Notes under the pieces: generated by a model
What the model saw: only the letters and a program-made list of their open reading frames with translations
Told to the model about the DNA's origin: nothing
Databases searched by the model: none
Translations under genes and position numbers: made by a program
Shown here: positions 28,053 to 40,072 of the stretch, piece by piece
Numbering within the stretch: the stretch's first letter is position 1
Layout of the letters: each line of letters opens with the position of its first letter
Assembly (NCBI RefSeq): GCF_035594125.1
Contig: NC_087173.1
Location: 14,821,755 to 14,885,754, forward strand
Direction of reading: 5' to 3'
From: Scylla paramamosain
Taxonomy: Eukaryota; Arthropoda; Malacostraca; Decapoda; Portunidae
DNA: 64,000 nt

Positions 28053-30553
28053 ATTCAGCTTACGTACTAAAACAGTAAAACGCATGGGAAACACTGTTTG
28101 TGGAGAAAAAAAAATACCAACAATGTGTATTATCAGCGTAATAAGTAGTAAAACGCCAAAATGCATGCAGAGCGCCCTATATGAAGTAACGAAACGACAT
28201 TTCCAAAAACGTGTCATTTAGGTGTTTTTTTTAGGGTATTAGGCACCAAAACGCTAAAAAAAAGCAAAAAAAAACATGGAAAATACCCTATATAGGAAAA
28301 CGAAACAACTTCAACAAAAACGTGTCCTTTGTGTGCTCTTGAGCTTCTTACGTACCAAAACGATAACAATTTATGAAAAAAAGAACAATATTAGCAAAAA
28401 ACGTGTGTTTGAGTGTTTTTGAGCTTGTTAGATAACTAATCGCCAAAATGCATGCAAAGTTTCAGATATGGGGAAAAGAAAAGATATTAACGCTGTTTTT
28501 CAGCTTCTTATGTAACGAAACGCTAAAAACACGTAAGTAGCATTATATATGAAGAAACAGAACATCATTACGAAAAACGTGTATTATGGGTGCTTTTCCC
28601 CATGTTAGGGACCAAAACGCCAAAATACATATAAAGCACCCTATGTGAAGAAACAGAACGACATGATCACAAACATGTATTATGAATATTTTTGAGTTTG
28701 TTAATTATCAAAACGCCAAAGTATACTCGTATGCAAAGCATCCTATAGAAGAAGAGAGAGAAAAAAAAAAAGACATTACCAAAAACATATCTTTTGGGTT
28801 TTTTTCAGCTTCGTACGCACCGAAACTCTAAAAGTGATGCAAAACGCACTTTACTGAGAAATAGAACATTAACAAAAACGTGTGTTTTAAGTGTTTTTAT
28901 GTTAGGTACCAAAACGACAGAATGCATGTAGAATACCTTGTCTGGAGTAACTAAAAGATAGTACCTGCAACGTGCCATTTGGGAATTTTCGAGCAAATTA
29001 GGCAACAAAAAGCTAAAAAGCATGGAAATAGCTCTATATGAGAAGAGAAAACAACATTGTCAAAAACGTTTCTTTTTAGTGTTTTTGAGCGTACAAAACG
29101 CCAAAATGTGAGCAAAGAAACATTTATGGGAAACTTTAGCAAAAAATTCTTATTTCAGTGTCTTTTAACTTGTTAGGTACTAGACCCCATATTGCATGCA
29201 AAGAACCCTATTTAAGGAAACGAAACGATATTAACATAAACGTGTATTATGAGTGTTTTTATTTTTATTTTTTTATGTACCAAAACGCTAAAACACGTGA
29301 ATATTACTCTATATGAGAGAGAGAGAGAGAAAAAAAAACATTAACAAAACCAGTAGCAAAACCACCAGAAACTTGTCATTTAGGTGTTTTGAGCGTATTA
29401 GCCAGCAAAACGCAAAAAAAAAAAAAAAAAAATGCAAGGGAAACACCCTATATGGGAAAACAAGATAACATTAACAAAATCTAGTGTTTTTGAGCTTCTT
29501 ACGTACCAAAACGATAAAAGGCGTCCAAAACAATATTAGCAAAAACGTATGTTCTGAGATTTTTTTAGCTTGTTAGGTAACAAAACGCCAAAATGTATGC
29601 AAATTACCCTATATAGGTAAAAGAAACGATATTAACATAAAGGTGTATTATGTCTTTTTCAGCTTCATAGATACCAAAAGTCTAAAACACGTAAATAATA
29701 CTATATTTGCAGAAACAAAACAACATTACCAAAAGCGTACTTTATGAGTTTTTTCCCCATGATAGGTTCCAAAACGCCTAAAAGCATAGTGAACACCATA
29801 CATAAAGAAACAGACCAACATTACGAAAAACTTGTATGCTGAGTGTTTTTGAGCTTGTTAGATACAAAAACACCAAAGTGCATGCAAGACAACCTGTATA
29901 GGAAAAACAATCAATATTAACAAAAACTTGTCTTTTGAGTGTTTTTCAGTTTCTTACTTACTAAAACTCTAAAACGCATGAAAAACACCCTTTATGGAGA
30001 AAGAGGACAACATTACTATAAACTTGTGTTTTGAGAGTTTTCCCGATCATTAGCTACCAAAACGCCAAAATGCAGACAGCACACTATTTGATGTAAAGAA
30101 ATTATATTACCGGAAACGTGTCATTTGAGTGTTTTGACCATATTAGAAACCAACCCCACAAAAAAACAAAACAAAAAAAGAACATGGAAAACACTCTATA
30201 TAGGAAAAAAAAATATAACATCGAAAACGTGTCTTTTGAATGTTTTTGAGCTTCTTACGTACCGAATTTCTAAAAAGCGTGCAAAACATCCTTTATGGTA
30301 AAATAGAACATTACCAAAAATGTGTGTTTTGAGTGTTTTTGAGCTTGTTCGGTACGAAAACGCCAAAATGCACACAAATTAACGGACATTGAGAAACGAA
30401 AAGTTAAGAAAAAATATTATTATGAGTGTTTTTCAACATCTTATGTACGAAAACACTAAAACACGTGAATATCACTCTACATGGAGAAAAAAGCATAAAC
30501 CAAACAAATGGGTTTTTTCCTCATGTTAGGTACGACAATCTATACAGAATACG
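28053..30553 (+). repeat. 96-bp satellite, plus, 8-monomer HOR; source of a dispersed duplication
   Basis: The GTCATTTGGG-type monomer recurs near 28203, 28975, 29365 and 30120; the 28203 to 28975 and 29365 to 30120 spacings (about 770 and 755 bp) equal eight monomers, the clearest full 8-mer units in the window. From about 28395 to 30743 the block is duplicated at 45457-48299 with high identity. A short GA run lies at 29316-29330. No gene seen. Confidence 0.88.
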
Positions 30554-30743
30554 TTTTTGGCAATATTATTCTGTTTCTCCATGAAGTTTCTTTTCTATGC
30601 ATTATAGTGTTTTGGTACGTAAAAAGCTGAAAACACTCAAAAGACACGTTTTTGTTTGTTTCTCCAGTATAGCTTACTTTGCATGCACTTCGGCGTTTTC
30701 GAAAACACTACTAATACATGTTTTTGTACACTAAATGAGGAAA
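28395..30743 (+). repeat. Segmental duplication I, source copy (partner 45457-48299)
   Basis: Private sequence shared with 45457-48299 includes GATAACTAATCGCC, AGTTTCAGATATGGGG, TGGGTGCTTTTCCCCATG, ATACCTTGTCTGGAGTAAC, AAAACCAGTAGCAAAAC, TTACCCTATA...GGTAAAAG, CCTGTATAGGAAAA and GACAATCTATACAGAATAC. Identity looks above 90% by eye. This copy lacks about 380 bp present at 47724-48106 of the partner, has no TA tract, and has a 6-bp CTCGTA insertion near 28725. It lies in its native 8-monomer context, so it is the likely source. Confidence 0.93.
30554..30722 (-). repeat. Short minus-oriented satellite segment
   Basis: GTTTTTGGCAATATTATTCTG through GTTTTGGTACGTAAAAAGCTG to ACTTCGGCGTTTTCG reads in reverse orientation, then the array returns to plus at TGTACACTAAATGAGG. 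In the duplicate copy this minus segment is longer (47825-48290), so most of it was deleted here. Confidence 0.88.
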
Positions 30744-33700
30744 GGAAACGCGATTTCCAGAAAAGTGCCTTTTGAATGTTTATTGGCGTGCTAGGCACCA
30801 AAACGCTAAAAAGCATGGAAAGCACCCTATAAAGGAAAACAAAACAACTTAACCAAAAACGTCTGTTTTCAGTGTTTTTGAGTTTCTTACCTACCGAAAC
30901 GCTAAATAGCATGAAAAAAAAAAAAAAAACATGGAGAAATAATATAATAAAAAAAAATATTTCGAGTGTTTTTGAGTTAGTTAAGTAGAAAAACACCAAA
31001 ATGCATATATAGTATCTTAACCGGGAAAATGAAAAGACGTTACTAAAATATGTACTATTGGTGTTTTTTTTTTTTTTTTAACATATTAGGTACGAAGTCA
31101 CTAAAATGCATGAATAACACTCTATATGAAATAACATTACCAAAAACGTATATTTTCAGTGTTTTCACATTGTTATGAATGAAAACGCCATAATGCATGT
31201 AAAGCCTCCTATTTGGGGAAAGGAAATGAGATTTCAGAAACGTGTTTAAAATGTGTTCTTCAGCGTGTTAGGCACAAAAATGCTAAAAAGCATACAAATC
31301 ACCTGATATGGGAATACAAAACAACATTAAGAAAACGTTTCTTTTGAGTGTCCTACGTACCAAAACGATAAAAAAAAAAAACATAGAAAACATCCTTTAT
31401 GGAGAAACAGAATAACATTACCAAAAACAAGTATTTTTTAATGTTTTATAAGATTGTTACATAAAAAAACGCCTAAATGAATCGAAAATACCCTATATGG
31501 GAAAAATCAAAAGACATTACGAGAAACGTGTATTATGAGTGTTTTTGACCTTAGTATCAAAAGGGTAAAACGCATGAATAACGCTCTATATGGAGAAAAA
31601 GAACAATATTGCCAAAAAAAAAAAAAACGTGCATTTTGAGTGTTATGACATTGTTAGTTACCAAAAAGCCAAAATGCATGCAAAGACTCATATATAGGTA
31701 TATGAAACATCAAAAACGCATGAAAATACCCTATATGGAGAAACAGAATACATTTACCAAAAACGTGTATTTTGAGTGTCTTTGAGCTTATTATGTACAA
31801 AATCGCCTATCATCAAACAAAACACCCTGCATATGGAAATGAAAGGACATTACGAGAAACGTTTGTTATGTTTTTTTTTTTTTTACTCTCTTAAGTACCA
31901 AATCAGTAAAAAGCTTCAATAGTGCTCTGAAGAAAAAGAACAACCTTACCAAAAACGTGTATTTTTTTACATTGATAATTACCAAAACGCCAACATGCAT
32001 GTAAAGCAACCTATATGAAGAAATGAAACGAATTCACTAGAAATTTGTCTTTTGTTATTTTTTGAGCGTGTTAGGCACCAAATCAGTAAGAAGCAACGAT
32101 ATCACCCTATAGGGGAATACAAAACTACTAAAATGTGTCTTTAGAGTGTTTTTTTAGGTTCTTACGAACTAAAATGTCAAAATACATGCAAACACCCTGT
32201 TAGGTACCAAAGCACCAAAAAGAGCCTATATGAGGAAATGAAAGGACATGACAAAAAACGTGTATTATGAGTTTTTTTTCAGCTTCTCAGGTACCAAAAC
32301 GCTAAAATAAATGAGAAGCACACTGTATGGAGAAAGAGAAAAACATTACCAAAATCGTGTAATTTGAATGTTTTTTTTTTCACATTGTCAGGTAGCAAAA
32401 CACCCTAATGTTTGCTCGCTATACGAGAAAATTAAACAACATAAAATGTGTTTTTATGTGTTTTTCAGCGTGTTAGGTACGAAAACGCTAAATAGCATGG
32501 AAAGCACTTTATATAGAAATGCAAAATAAAATTACTAAAAGCATGTCTTTTAAGTGTTTTAAACTTTTTACGTTCCAAAACGCTAAACCACGTGCAAGAA
32601 ACACGAATAACCCTACCAAATAGAAAAACCTTAACAAAAACGTGTATTTTGAGTCTTTTTCAGTCTGTTAGGTACATCAACTTAAAAATGCATGTAAAGC
32701 ACCCTGTATGTGGAAACGATAGGACATTACGAGAAATGTGCATTATCAGTGTTTTGAGTCTCTTAGGTACCAAACACTAAACCGCCTGAATGAAAATTGA
32801 ATATATCCTATATCTCTTAATGGAGAAACAGAACATCACCAAAAATGTGTTTTTTAGTGTTTTTTTTTTTTACCTTGTTATATACCAAAACGTCAAAAAA
32901 CATACGAAGCATCCTATATGGGGAAATAGAAAGGCATTAGGAGAAACAAATTTTGTTAGTGTTTTTGAGCTTCCTAAATACCAAAACGCTAAAACGCATG
33001 AATAGCATCCTATATAGAGAAAAGGAACAACATTAGCTAAAACCTTTATTTTGAGCGTTTTTCACATTACGTAGCAAAACATCATAATGCATGCAGATCC
33101 CTATATGAAGAAGCAAAACTATATTACAGGAAACGTGTCTTTTGAGTGTTTACTTGAGTGTTAGGAATCAAAATGCTAAAAAGCATTGAAAGCACCCTAT
33201 TTGGCAATATAAAATAACATTACCAAGAAAGTATCTTTAGAGTGTTTTTGAACTTCTTACGTCCGAAATCGCTGAAACGCATGCAAAACAACCTTTACGG
33301 AGAAACAGAATAACATTACCAAAAACTTGTATTTTGATTGTTTTTGTGCTTGTTAAGTACAAAAATGTCAAATTACACGCAAAGCATCCTACATGGAGAA
33401 AACAAAGGACATTACGAGAAAAGTGTATTATGAGAGATTTTGAGCTTTTTAGGTACCAAGACTCAAAAACACATGATTAGCACTTTATATGGAGAAATAA
33501 CTCTACCGAAAACTTTTACTTAAACTCTTTTTCATATTGTTAAGTACCAAAAGACAAAATGCATTGGAAGCCCCCTTTATCGGGAAACGAAACGACATTA
33601 TCATCAACGTGCCTTTTCAGTGTTTTTCAACGTGTTAGACACCAGAACGCTAAAAAGCATGGAAAGCACTCTATAAAGGAATACAAAACATTACTAAAAA

Positions 33701-33774
33701 CGTGTTTTATAGGTTCTTATGTACATAAACACTAAAACCCAAGCAAAACACCCTTTATGGAGAAGCGAAATAAA
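30723..33774 (+). repeat. 96-bp satellite, plus, 5-monomer HOR type
   Basis: The A-B-C-D-E monomer order is clear. The E-A junction (GCGTGTTAGGCACC and variants) occurs near 30790, 31264, 32064, 32467, 33155 and 33631; the 30790 to 31264 and 33155 to 33631 intervals (about 475 bp) equal five monomers. C monomers carry GGACATTACGAGAAACGTG and D monomers end TTCACATTGTTA. The array stops at the LINE near 33770. No gene seen. Confidence 0.84.
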
Positions 33775-35838
33775 TATTTCGTTGATAAATTACATTCAGG
33801 AAAGTTAGGGAACATCCCTTACAGAAGAAAAAGATCGTAGAAGAATGATCCTAAATGGATGACTGAGGTTAAAACACTACATAGGGCGAAAGAGAAGTAT
33901 ATATGAGATTAAAGACAGGGGAAGTGGTTTTAACGCCATAATATAATGAATTAGAAAAGTCAGGAGTTTAACAAGGAAAGCTAAAAATAGTTATGAATTA
34001 AAGGTAGTCAGCCAAGCGAAGATGGACCTCAAGGGATTTTATCAGGCATATAAGACGAAGAATAGAAAAACAATAGTTCCTTAAAGACAGCAGAATGGGA
34101 CTTGTTAAGTTGTTGAGAGGAGATTAGTAAAATTGTGAGTGAGTATTTTTTAATTGTCTTTGCCCAGGAAAACATGCAGGATTTGCCGAATAGTGAGAAG
34201 ATATTCAGAGTAGAAGAGGATGAGAAGCTGAGAGATATTACCATAACTAAAAGAGATAGTGGAACAGGAAATAGATAAGTTGAAAAGTTCAAGTCACCAG
34301 GACCAGATGAAATATATTCCACAGTATTTAAAGAAAGGAAAAAGGTTATAAGTAATCTGTTAGTTTCTGTCCTTAGGAAATCACTTTAGTCATGTGAGGT
34401 ATCGGTAATTTGGAGGCAGGCGAATATAATAACTACCTTTAAGAAAGAAGATAAAACTTTAACGTCTAACCTGTCAGCTTAACTTCTGTTGAATGTAAAA
34501 TAATGGAGTCAATAATAGCGAAGAACATTTAAGAGCATTTAGACAAACATAACTTGATAACTCAGTTACAGCACGGCTTCTGGAATGGGGAGTCTTACCT
34601 GAGAAACTTGGTAAGTTTATACAGTAAGGTTTACAAAGCGGAAGATAATGGTGATAGTTATGGCATCCTATATCAGGACTTTAGTAAAGCGTTTGACAAG
34701 GTACCCCATCAGAGGCTACTGAGAAATGTTAGGGCGCACGAGAGAGATGAGGTGTTTAGATTGGATAAGGTCATGGCTAAGCGGCAGGCGACAGAGTGTT
34801 GTAATAAACGGCTCTAAATCCGAGTGGGGTCAAGTAATTAATGGGGTGACAAAGGGATTATTAGTATTAGGGCCGATGTTGTTTGTAATATATGTCAATG
34901 GCTTGAATAGTTGAATTAGTAGTGTTGTTAGTAAATTTGCGGATGACACGAGAATATGTAGATTAATTAGGTCAGAATCGCATACCATCGCCTTGCAGGC
35001 AGATTTGGATAGGATGAACGAATGGACGGACAGATGGCAAATGCAATTTAATATCAACAAATGCAAAGCACTTAGCGTAAGTAGAAGAAGCCCACACAGT
35101 AGTTACACAATGAACAACCAAGTTCTGGTAGGTTCAGGGTAAGTAAAATATTTGAGATTTAAGGTTATATCTGAACTCCGTCTAAGAAAGCAATGGAAAG
35201 AGGCCAGAAACAAAGCAAATAGTGTATTATGATTCATTTTCAGGAGTGCTAAAAGTAGAACTCCCGAAATAATATTAAAGTTACATTTACTGCTGGTCAG
35301 ACTTCATGTAGACTACGCTGTCCAATTCTGGTCACCACATCACAGGAAGGATAAAGGTCTATTAGAATCAGTACAAAGGAAAATGACTAAAAGGATACAG
35401 GGAATGAGGAGTATTCCTTACGAAGCGATATTCAAGCTGTTAAATTTACATTCTTTAAAGAGACGTTACTTAAGAGTGGACCTAATAGAAGTCTTTTAGT
35501 GGTATATGGATAATAATAATAAAGGGAACATAAGGAAAATTCTTAGAATCTGTAAATATGATAGATTAAGAAAAACGGGTTCAAGCCTGAAAACTTGATG
35601 TTCAAAAAGGAGACAGGAAGGAATTGGTTCTCAAATAGAGTAGTAGATGATTGGAACGGACGTAGTAATCAAGCTGTTAGTGCTGAGGCATTTGGGAACA
35701 GTAAGAGAAAATTACACATTTATGGATGGGGATGATAGGTGGAAATAGGTAGGCATATTTCATACAAGTACTGTCACTTTTAGGCCTGATGCCTTCTTGC
35801 AGATTTACTTATTTCTTATGTTCTTATGTTCTTATTAC
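33775..35838 (+). mobile_element. LINE 2: CR1-like non-LTR retrotransposon, 5'-truncated
   Basis: About 2.06 kb of non-satellite, gene-like composition. It begins in sequence corresponding to the linker between endonuclease and reverse transcriptase, contains a decayed RT domain (34554-35100) and C-terminal region, then a short 3' UTR with GGCCTGATGCCTTCTTGCAG. It ends in tandem TTCTTATG octamers (about 35812-35836), the kind of 3' microsatellite tail typical of CR1-group elements rather than poly-A. A full-length element would also have ORF1 and an endonuclease, both absent. It separates the 5-monomer array (left) from the 12-monomer array (right). Its last 156 bp are duplicated at 57873-58028 as part of a larger block. 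Confidence 0.9.
33790..35740 (+). pseudogene. CR1-like LINE reverse transcriptase, heavily mutated
   Basis: In order on the plus strand: a basic stretch ending KWMTEVKTLHRAKEKY near 33860-33900; FKSPGPDEI near 34290; QHGFWNGESYLRN and ILYQDFSKAFDKVPHQRLL (34554-34740), the conserved RT Asp region; then in the next frame RSWLSGRRQSVVINGSKSEW, GVTKGLLVLGPMLFVIYVNG (normally GVPQGSVLGP; the Pro-Gln is changed), a TGA stop at 34912, and FADD at 34936-34947, the catalytic Asp pair. Downstream: NEWTDRWQMQFNINKCKALS, KLHLLLVRLHVDYAVQFWSP, SVQRKMTKRIQGMRSIPYE and LLNLHSLKRRYLRVDLIEVF, with more stops. At least one frameshift and several stops make it non-functional. Confidence 0.9.
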
Positions 35839-37611
35839 CAAAGCGTGTATTTTCCGTGTTTTTCAGCTATTCCGTGAAAAAAAAATGCCAAAATGCATGC
35901 AAAGCACCCTATATGAAGAAAAAGAGCGACATTACGAGAAACGTGCATTATGAGTGTTTTTGAGATTCTTAGGTACCAAAACGCTGAAACTCATGAATAA
36001 CACTCTTAATTGAGATACAGAACAACCTTAGCAAATGCGTGTATTTTGAGTGTTTTTCACATTCTTAGTTACCAAAAACCCCAAATTGCATGCGAAACTA
36101 GCTTTATGTGGAAAAAAAAATGACATTACCAGAAGAGTGTCTTTTGAGTGTTTTTGAGCGTGTTAGGCAATAAAGCACTAAAAAGCAGGGCAATCACATT
36201 ACATGGGAATAAAACCAAATTTTACCAAGAACTTGCCTTTAAGTGTTTTTGAGCTCCTTACATATTGAAACACTAAAACGCATGCAAAACACCCTTTATG
36301 GAGAAACAGAAAAACATTACCAAAAACATGTATTTTCAGTGTTTTTGATCATGTTACCTATAAAAACGCTTAAATACATGCAAAGAACCCTATATTTGGG
36401 AAACGAAAGGACATTATGAGAAACGTGTATTATGAGTGTTTTTAAGTTCCTAAAGTACCAAAAAGCTAAAACCCACAAATGACACTCTTTATAGAGAAAA
36501 AAATAAATAAATAAAAAAATAGCAATTTTTTTTTGTTTTTTTTGTTATTCATCTTCATAGGTACCAAGTTGCCAAAATTCTGGCAAAATTCAGGGAAATT
36601 ATGTGGAAAAAAGAACATTATCAAAAAATGTTAATTTTAGATTTTTTTCGGACTGTTATGTACCAAACCCTGAAGTGCATGCAAAGCCACCTATATATGG
36701 AAATTAAACGACTTTACAAGAAACTTGTCTTTTGAGTGTTTTTTTAGCATGTTAGGCACCAAAACGATAAATACCATTGGTCACTCAATATGGGAATCCA
36801 AAACAAAATTACTGGAAAACATGTCTTCTCAGTGTTTTACGTAGAAAAACGCTAAAACGGATGCAAACCAACCAATACGAAGAAATAGAAAAACATCACC
36901 AAAAACGTATATTTTGAGTGTTTTTGAACTTGTTACCTACAAAAAACGCGAAAATGCATGCCAATCACTCTATAATGGGAAATAAAAGGACATTACGAGA
37001 AACGTGTATAATGAGTGTTTTATAGTTTCACATGATCCACAAGGCAAAAAAACAAAAACTCGTATATATGGAGAAGTTTCTTAGATACCAAAATGCTGAA
37101 ACTTATGAATAACACTCTTAATTGAAAAACAGAACAACCTTACTAAATGCGTGTATTTTGAGTGTTTTTTTTCACATTCTTAGTTAAAAAAAAAACGAAA
37201 TTTTTATGCGAATATAGCTTTATGTGGGGAAAAAAATGACATTACCAGAAAAGTGTCTTTTGAGTGTTTTAGAGAGTGTTAGGCAATAAAGCACTAAAAA
37301 ACAGGGCAATCACATTACATAGAATAAAACCAAAGTTTACCAAGAACTTGCCTTTAAGTGTTTTTTTTTCTAGCTTTTTATATGCTCTAAAACGCATGCA
37401 AAACACACTTTATATAGAAACAAAATAACATAACCAACAACAGGTATTTTGAGTGTTTTTTAATCATGTTATCTATAAAGACGCTTAAATACATGCAAAG
37501 AACCTTATGTTTGGGAAACGAAAGGATATTAGAGAAACGTGTATTATGAGTGTTTTTAAGTTCCTTAAGAACCAAAAAGCTAAAAACCACAAGTAACACT
37601 CTTTATTTAGA

Positions 37612-37640
37612 AAATAAATAAATAAATAAATAAATAAATA
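37612..37640. repeat. (AAAT)n in HOR monomer 4
   Basis: A run of AAAT units at the simple-repeat position of HOR monomer 4. Other HOR units carry different simple repeats at the same place (TA at 38725, AAATA mixtures at 36505 and 42250), so this monomer is a slippage hot spot. Confidence 0.92.
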
Positions 37641-38716
37641 GAAAAATAGGAATTTTTTTTTTTTATTGATCTTCATAGGTACCGAGATGCCAAAATTCTG
37701 GCAAAATTCAGGGCAATTATGTGATAAAAGATTATTATTAAAAAAGTTACTTTAAGCTTTTTTTTCGGACTGTTATTTACCAAACCCTAAAGTGCATGCA
37801 AAGCCACCTATATGAGGAAATTAAACGACTTTACCAGATACCTGTCTTTTGAATGATTTTCAGCTTGTTAGGCATCAAAACGATAAATAATATGGAAGCC
37901 ACTCTATATGAGAATCCAAAACAAAATACTGAAAACGTGTCTTTTCTGTGCTTTAGGTAGAAAAACGCTAAAACGGATGCAAACCAACAAATATGAAGAA
38001 ACAGAATATTACCAAAAAGGTATATTTTGAGTGTTTTTAATCTTGTTACCTACAAAAAACGCGAAGAAGGATGAAAAGCACTCTATATTGGGAAACAAAA
38101 GGACATTACGAGAAAGGTGAATAATGAGTGGTTTATAGTTTCACAAGATCCACAAGGCAAAAAACGCAAAAACTCGAGTATATGGAGAAGTTTCTTAGTT
38201 ACCAAAATGCTGGTACTCATGAATAACACTCTTAAATGAGAAACATAACAACCTTACGAAATGCGTGTATTTTGAGTGTTTTTCACATTCTTATTTACCA
38301 AAACCCCAAATTGCATGTAAAACTAGCTTTATGTTGGTAAGAAATGACATTATCAGAAAAGTGACTTTGGGTGTTTTTGAGCGTGTTAGGCAATAAAGCA
38401 CTAAAAAGCAGGGCAATAACATTACATGGGAATGAAACAAACTTTTACCAAGAACTTGCCTTTAAGTTTTTTTGAGCTCCTTACATACCAAAACGCTAAA
38501 ACGAATGCAAAACACCCTTTATGGAGAATTAGAATAACATTACCAAAAACATGTATTTTGAGTGTTTTTGATCATGCTGCCTATAAAAACGCGAAAATAC
38601 ATGCAAACAACCCTATGTTTGGGAAACGAAAGGACATTACAAGAAACGTGTATTATGAGTGTTTTTAAAGAACCAAAAAACTAAAACCCACAAATAACAA
38701 TCTTCATAAAGAAAAA

Positions 38717-38864
<148 letters not shown>

Positions 38865-40009
38865 GGCGATTTTTTAATTTTTTTATTTTATTCATCTTCA
38901 TAGGTACCGAGATGCCAAAATTCTGGGAAATTTCTGGGCAATTATGTGATAAAAGAATATTATCAAAAAAGTTAATTTTAGCTTTTTCTTCGGAATATTA
39001 TGTACCAAACTCTAAAGTGAATGCAAAGCCACCTACAAGAGGAAATTAAACGACTTTACGAGAAACCTTACTTTTGAGTGTTTTTCAGTATGTTAGGCAC
39101 CAAAACGATAAAAACATGGAAGTCACTCAATATAGGAATCCAAAACAAAATTACTGAAAACGTGTCTTTTCAGTGTTTTACGTAGAAAAACGCTAAAAAG
39201 GATGCAAACCAACCAATATGAAATAGAATAACATTACCAAAAATGTATATTTTGAATGTTTTTGAGCTTGTTACCTAAAGAAAATGCAAAAATGGATGCA
39301 AAGTATTGCAAAACAAAAGGACATTCTGAGAAACGTGTATAATGAGTGTTTTATAGTTCCACAAGAACCAAAAAGCAAAAAACGCAAAAACTCGTGTACC
39401 TAGAGAAGTTTCTTAGATACGAAAATGATGAAACTCATGAATAACACTTTTAATTCAGAAACAGAATTACCTTACAAAATGTGTGTATTTTGAGTGTTTT
39501 TCACATTCTTAATTACGAAAATCCCAAATTACATGCGAGACTAGCTTTATGTGGGAAATAAATGACATTACCAGAAAAGTGTCTTTTGAGTGTTTTTGAG
39601 CGTGATATGCAACAAAGCACTAAAAAGCAGAACAATCACATTACATTTGAATAAAACCAAATTTTACGAAGAATGACATTAAAATAAAAAAGTTTTTTTG
39701 AGTGTTTTTCAGCGTGTTAGGAAATAAAGCACTTAAAAGCAGGGCAATCACATTACATAGGGATAAAACCAATTTTTACGAGGAACTTCCCTTTAAGATT
39801 TTTTGAGCTCCTTACATACAAAAACGCTAACACGCATGCAAAACACCTTTTATGGAGAAACGTATTTTGAGTGTTTTTGATCATGTTACCTATAAAACAC
39901 TTAAATACATGTTTGGGAAACGAAAAAAAACATTACAAGAAACGTGTATTATGAGTGTTTTTAAGTTTCTTAAGTACCAAAAAGCTAAAAGCCTTTATAG
40001 AGAAAAAAT

Positions 40010-40072
40010 AAAATAAATAAATAAATAAAAAAATTACCAATTTTTATTTATTTATTTATTTATTTATTTTTT
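40010..40072. repeat. (TAAA)n / (TTTA)n hairpin in HOR monomer 4
   Basis: About five TAAA units, then AAATTACCAATTT, then about six TTTA units. The two tracts are reverse complements around the short ACC loop. Only this HOR unit has both strands' versions, so one arm looks copied from the other, a microsatellite-scale fold-back. Confidence 0.85.

Noticed and set aside
34029..34322. Minus-strand open frame over LINE 2 as a gene
   Set aside because: It is the antisense shadow of the degraded LINE reverse-transcriptase region and has no recognisable domain.
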